From Pseudomonadota bacterium (GTDB taxonomy: Bacteria > Pseudomonadota > Gammaproteobacteria > Burkholderiales > Burkholderiaceae_C): 7,356 bases of DNA. Below, one piece after another: positions 5,728 to 7,356 of the stretch (position 1 is the stretch's first letter; each line of letters starts with the position of its first letter). The notes beneath the pieces are model-generated. The model was not told where the DNA came from. It searched no databases and saw only the letters and a list, made by a program, of their open reading frames with translations. The stretch lies in assembly GCA_023442945.1 (NCBI GenBank), contig JAEZWW010000024.1:1-7356 (forward strand), in the 5' to 3' direction. Made by a program: the position numbers and the translations under genes.

Positions 5728-5867
5728 GGTGGAACTGTACCGAGGTAGGTGTGACAGAAAGCTACAGCCATTCTAGGCGAACGCTGTACCCGAAAGTGTC
5801 GCAGATGGCGGGCCGCTCGTCCTGTCGCGCGGGCGCGGGCGGGGGCCCGGCTTCTACAATCCGGGGC
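5728..5867. promoter_or_regulatory. Divergent gst-purB intergenic region
   Basis: The region must hold both start signals. TACAGC/GCTGTA (5763-5768/5783-5788) is an inverted repeat with a 14-base spacer. CTGTACCGA (5735-5743) and CTGTACCCGA (5784-5793) form a near-direct repeat. TAGAAT on the minus strand (5775-5770) matches the -10 consensus at five of six bases and could serve gst, although no clear -35 box pairs with it at the normal distance. I see no known operator. Confidence 0.35.
5855..5860 (+). promoter_or_regulatory. Candidate -10 box of purB, near-leaderless
   Basis: TACAAT matches the sigma-70 -10 consensus at five of six bases and ends seven bases before the purB ATG at 5868. 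Transcription would then begin at or next to the A of ATG, giving a leaderless message. This agrees with the lack of a Shine-Dalgarno site. The bases where a -35 box should lie (about 5832-5837) are only G and C and do not match. Confidence 0.45.
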
Positions 5868-7274
5868 ATGGAACTTACCCCGCTGACCGCTGTTTCGCCG
5901 CTGGACGGCCGCTACGCCGCCAAACTCGCACCCTTGCGCCCCATCATGAGCGAGCTGGGCTACATGCAACGCCGCGTGCAGGTGGAGCTGGCCTGGTTCA
6001 TTGCCTTGTCCGATGCGGGCTTTGTCGAATTCAAGCCGCTGTCCAAGGAAGCGCGCGCCCACCTCGCCGGCCTGCTGCGCGACTTCTCGCCGGCCGATGG
6101 CCAAGCCATCAAGGACATTGAAAAGACCACCAACCACGACGTGAAAGCGGTGGAGTACTGGATCAAATCCAAGTTCGACGGCCAGCCCGAGCTGCAGGCC
6201 GCGGCCGAGTTCGTGCACTTCGCCTGCACCAGCGAAGACATCAACAACACCAGCCACGCGCTGCAGCTGAAAGCCGGGCGCGACAGCGTGCTGTTGCCGC
6301 AGCTGGACGCCGTCATCGCCCGCCTGCGCGAGCTGGCGCACGCCTTCGCCGCCGTGCCCATGCTCAGCCGCACCCACGGCCAGACCGCCAGTCCGACCAC
6401 CGTTGGCAAGGAGCTGGCCAACGTCGTCGTGCGCCTGCAAGGCGCGCGCGCCAAGATCGCCGCCGTGCCGCTGATGGCCAAGATGAACGGCGCCGTCGGC
6501 AACTACAACGCCCACCTGTCGGCCTGGCCCGACTTCGACTGGGAAGCCTTCAGCCGCCGCGTGGTCGAATCGCCCGCCGCGGGCGAGCCCGGCGCCGTCG
6601 ACGGCCAGCCCGGCCTGGGCCTGACCTTCCAGCCCTACAGCATCCAGATTGAGCCGCACGACTACATGGCCGAGCTGTTCGACGCCGTGGCGCGCACCAA
6701 CACCATCCTGATCGACCTGGCGCGCGACATCTGGGGCTACATCAGCGTCGGCTACTTCAAGCAAAAGACCAAGGCGGGCGAGATCGGCAGCTCCACCATG
6801 CCGCACAAGGTCAACCCGATCGACTTCGAGAACGCCGAGGGCAACTTCGGCATCGCGAACGCGTTGTTCGAACACTTCAGCGCCAAGCTGCCGATCAGCC
6901 GGTGGCAGCGCGATCTCACCGACTCCACCGTGCTGCGTGCGCTGGGCATCGCGTTCGGCCACACCCAGGTGGGCCTGGATTCGTTGGCCAAGGGCCTGGG
7001 CAAGCTGGAAGTGAACCCGCAGCGCCTGGACGCCGATCTCGATGCAGCCTGGGAAGTGCTGGCCGAAGCCGTGCAGACGGTCATGCGCCGGCACGGCCTG
7101 CCGAACCCCTATGAGCAGCTGAAGGCGCTGACGCGTGGCCAGGGCATCACGGCGGATTCGATGCGTGCCTTCATCGAATCGCTGGACCTGCCGGCGGACG
7201 CCAAGCAGCGCCTGCGGGACATGACGCCAGGCAGCTATACCGGCCTGGCCGAGCGTCTCGCACGCGGCATCTGA
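5868..7274 (+). CDS. purB: Adenylosuccinate lyase
   Basis: 468 residues. PurB cleaves fumarate from SAICAR and from adenylosuccinate, two steps of purine synthesis, in the cytosol as a homotetramer. The N-terminus (MELTPLTAVSPLDGRYA) is typical of proteobacterial PurB and sets the start at 5868; an in-frame GTG at 5751 would add 39 non-conserved residues. The catalytic histidine is H170 in SRTHGQTASPTT. The fumarase-superfamily signature GSSTMPHKVNP ends at about residue 317, with the catalytic serine at S308 or S309. FACTSEDINN and QIEPHDYMAELFD are also present. Compared with E. coli PurB (456 residues) there are about 14 extra Pro/Gly/Ala residues near 236-249, between the VVES and LGLTFQPY segments. 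A probable VOC-family gene starts 20 bases after the stop, so the two may be co-transcribed. Confidence 0.97.
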   Translation: MELTPLTAVSPLDGRYAAKLAPLRPIMSELGYMQRRVQVELAWFIALSDAGFVEFKPLSKEARAHLAGLLRDFSPADGQAIKDIEKTTNHDVKAVEYWIKSKFDGQPELQAAAEFVHFACTSEDINNTSHALQLKAGRDSVLLPQLDAVIARLRELAHAFAAVPMLSRTHGQTASPTTVGKELANVVVRLQGARAKIAAVPLMAKMNGAVGNYNAHLSAWPDFDWEAFSRRVVESPAAGEPGAVDGQPGLGLTFQPYSIQIEPHDYMAELFDAVARTNTILIDLARDIWGYISVGYFKQKTKAGEIGSSTMPHKVNPIDFENAEGNFGIANALFEHFSAKLPISRWQRDLTDSTVLRALGIAFGHTQVGLDSLAKGLGKLEVNPQRLDADLDAAWEVLAEAVQTVMRRHGLPNPYEQLKALTRGQGITADSMRAFIESLDLPADAKQRLRDMTPGSYTGLAERLARGI

Positions 7275-7294
7275 CCTCGGAGGCGGGTACGGCG

Positions 7295-7356
7295 ATGCAT
7301 CTGCTGATCAACATCGACGTACCCGACCTGCCGGCCGCCGAGGCGCTGTATACGCG
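7295..7356 (+). CDS. Start of a probable VOC/glyoxalase-family protein (cut by window edge)
   Basis: Only 20 complete codons are present: MHLLINIDVPDLPAAEALYT. A first strand of hydrophobic residues followed by DVPDL, then AExLY, is how many vicinal-oxygen-chelate (glyoxalase, bleomycin-resistance, dioxygenase) proteins begin, with a helix entered at the AE pair. GGAGG at 7279-7283, eleven bases before the ATG, is a good ribosome site. The start lies 20 bases beyond the purB stop, suggesting one transcript. The function cannot be settled from such a short piece. Confidence 0.6.
   Translation, partial: MHLLINIDVPDLPAAEALYT

Noticed and set aside
4960..5748. A 262-codon plus-strand frame opposite gst
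   Set aside because: It is the complement of a well-supported glutathione transferase and looks like low-complexity antisense translation.
5751..5867. GTG start extending PurB by 39 residues
   Set aside because: The added residues are not PurB-like, and the conserved N-terminus begins at the ATG at 5868.
5718..7094. A 458-codon open frame on the minus strand opposite purB
   Set aside because: purB is certain; the antisense frame has a biased Gly/Val/Gln/His composition and no motif.
1..7356. CRISPR arrays, tRNA or rRNA genes, transposases, phage or toxin-antitoxin genes
   Set aside because: None seen: no regularly spaced repeats, no cloverleaf, and no protein of those families on either strand.

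Overview
The window looks like a chromosomal segment of a high-GC betaproteobacterium, most likely of the family Comamonadaceae (Burkholderiales). Three things point there: strong G/C bias at third codon positions, PurB and glutathione-transferase proteins that resemble proteobacterial ones, and several palindromic intergenic repeats of kinds I remember as abundant in Comamonadaceae genomes. The assignment is made by eye and no database search was run.

Layout. Positions 1-433 carry no gene and are built largely of palindromic repeats. A membrane-anchored spermidine-synthase-like protein (434-2101, +) follows. A repeat-filled gap of 165 bases separates it from an exported flavin amine oxidase (2267-3898, +) with a twin-arginine/lipoprotein leader. 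After a 170-base promoter-like gap with two perfect 14-base palindromes comes a ferritin-like diiron protein with a lysine/proline-rich tail (4069-4647, +). A 456-base gap holds a long terminator hairpin between convergent genes. A YibF-like glutathione S-transferase lies on the minus strand (5104-5727). It is divergent from adenylosuccinate lyase purB (5868-7274, +), whose best -10 box lies so close to its ATG that the mRNA may be leaderless. The first 20 codons of a probable VOC/glyoxalase-family gene (7295 to the window edge) follow purB.

How the genes may work together. The first two genes read as one unit: an aminopropyltransferase-type enzyme tied to the membrane, and a flavin amine oxidase predicted to sit outside the cytoplasm as a lipoprotein. 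Together they suggest polyamine or amine chemistry at the cell envelope, but the substrate cannot be read from sequence. The ferritin-like protein suggests iron or oxidative-stress handling; any link to the oxidase, which would make hydrogen peroxide, is inference. The gst and purB-VOC parts look like ordinary housekeeping.

The most notable feature is how densely palindromic repeats cluster around the spermidine-synthase gene: in front of it, behind it, and apparently inside it. About 28 extra residues in frame (near 380-407) are encoded by DNA that resembles an intergenic repeat and falls in a loop of the catalytic domain.
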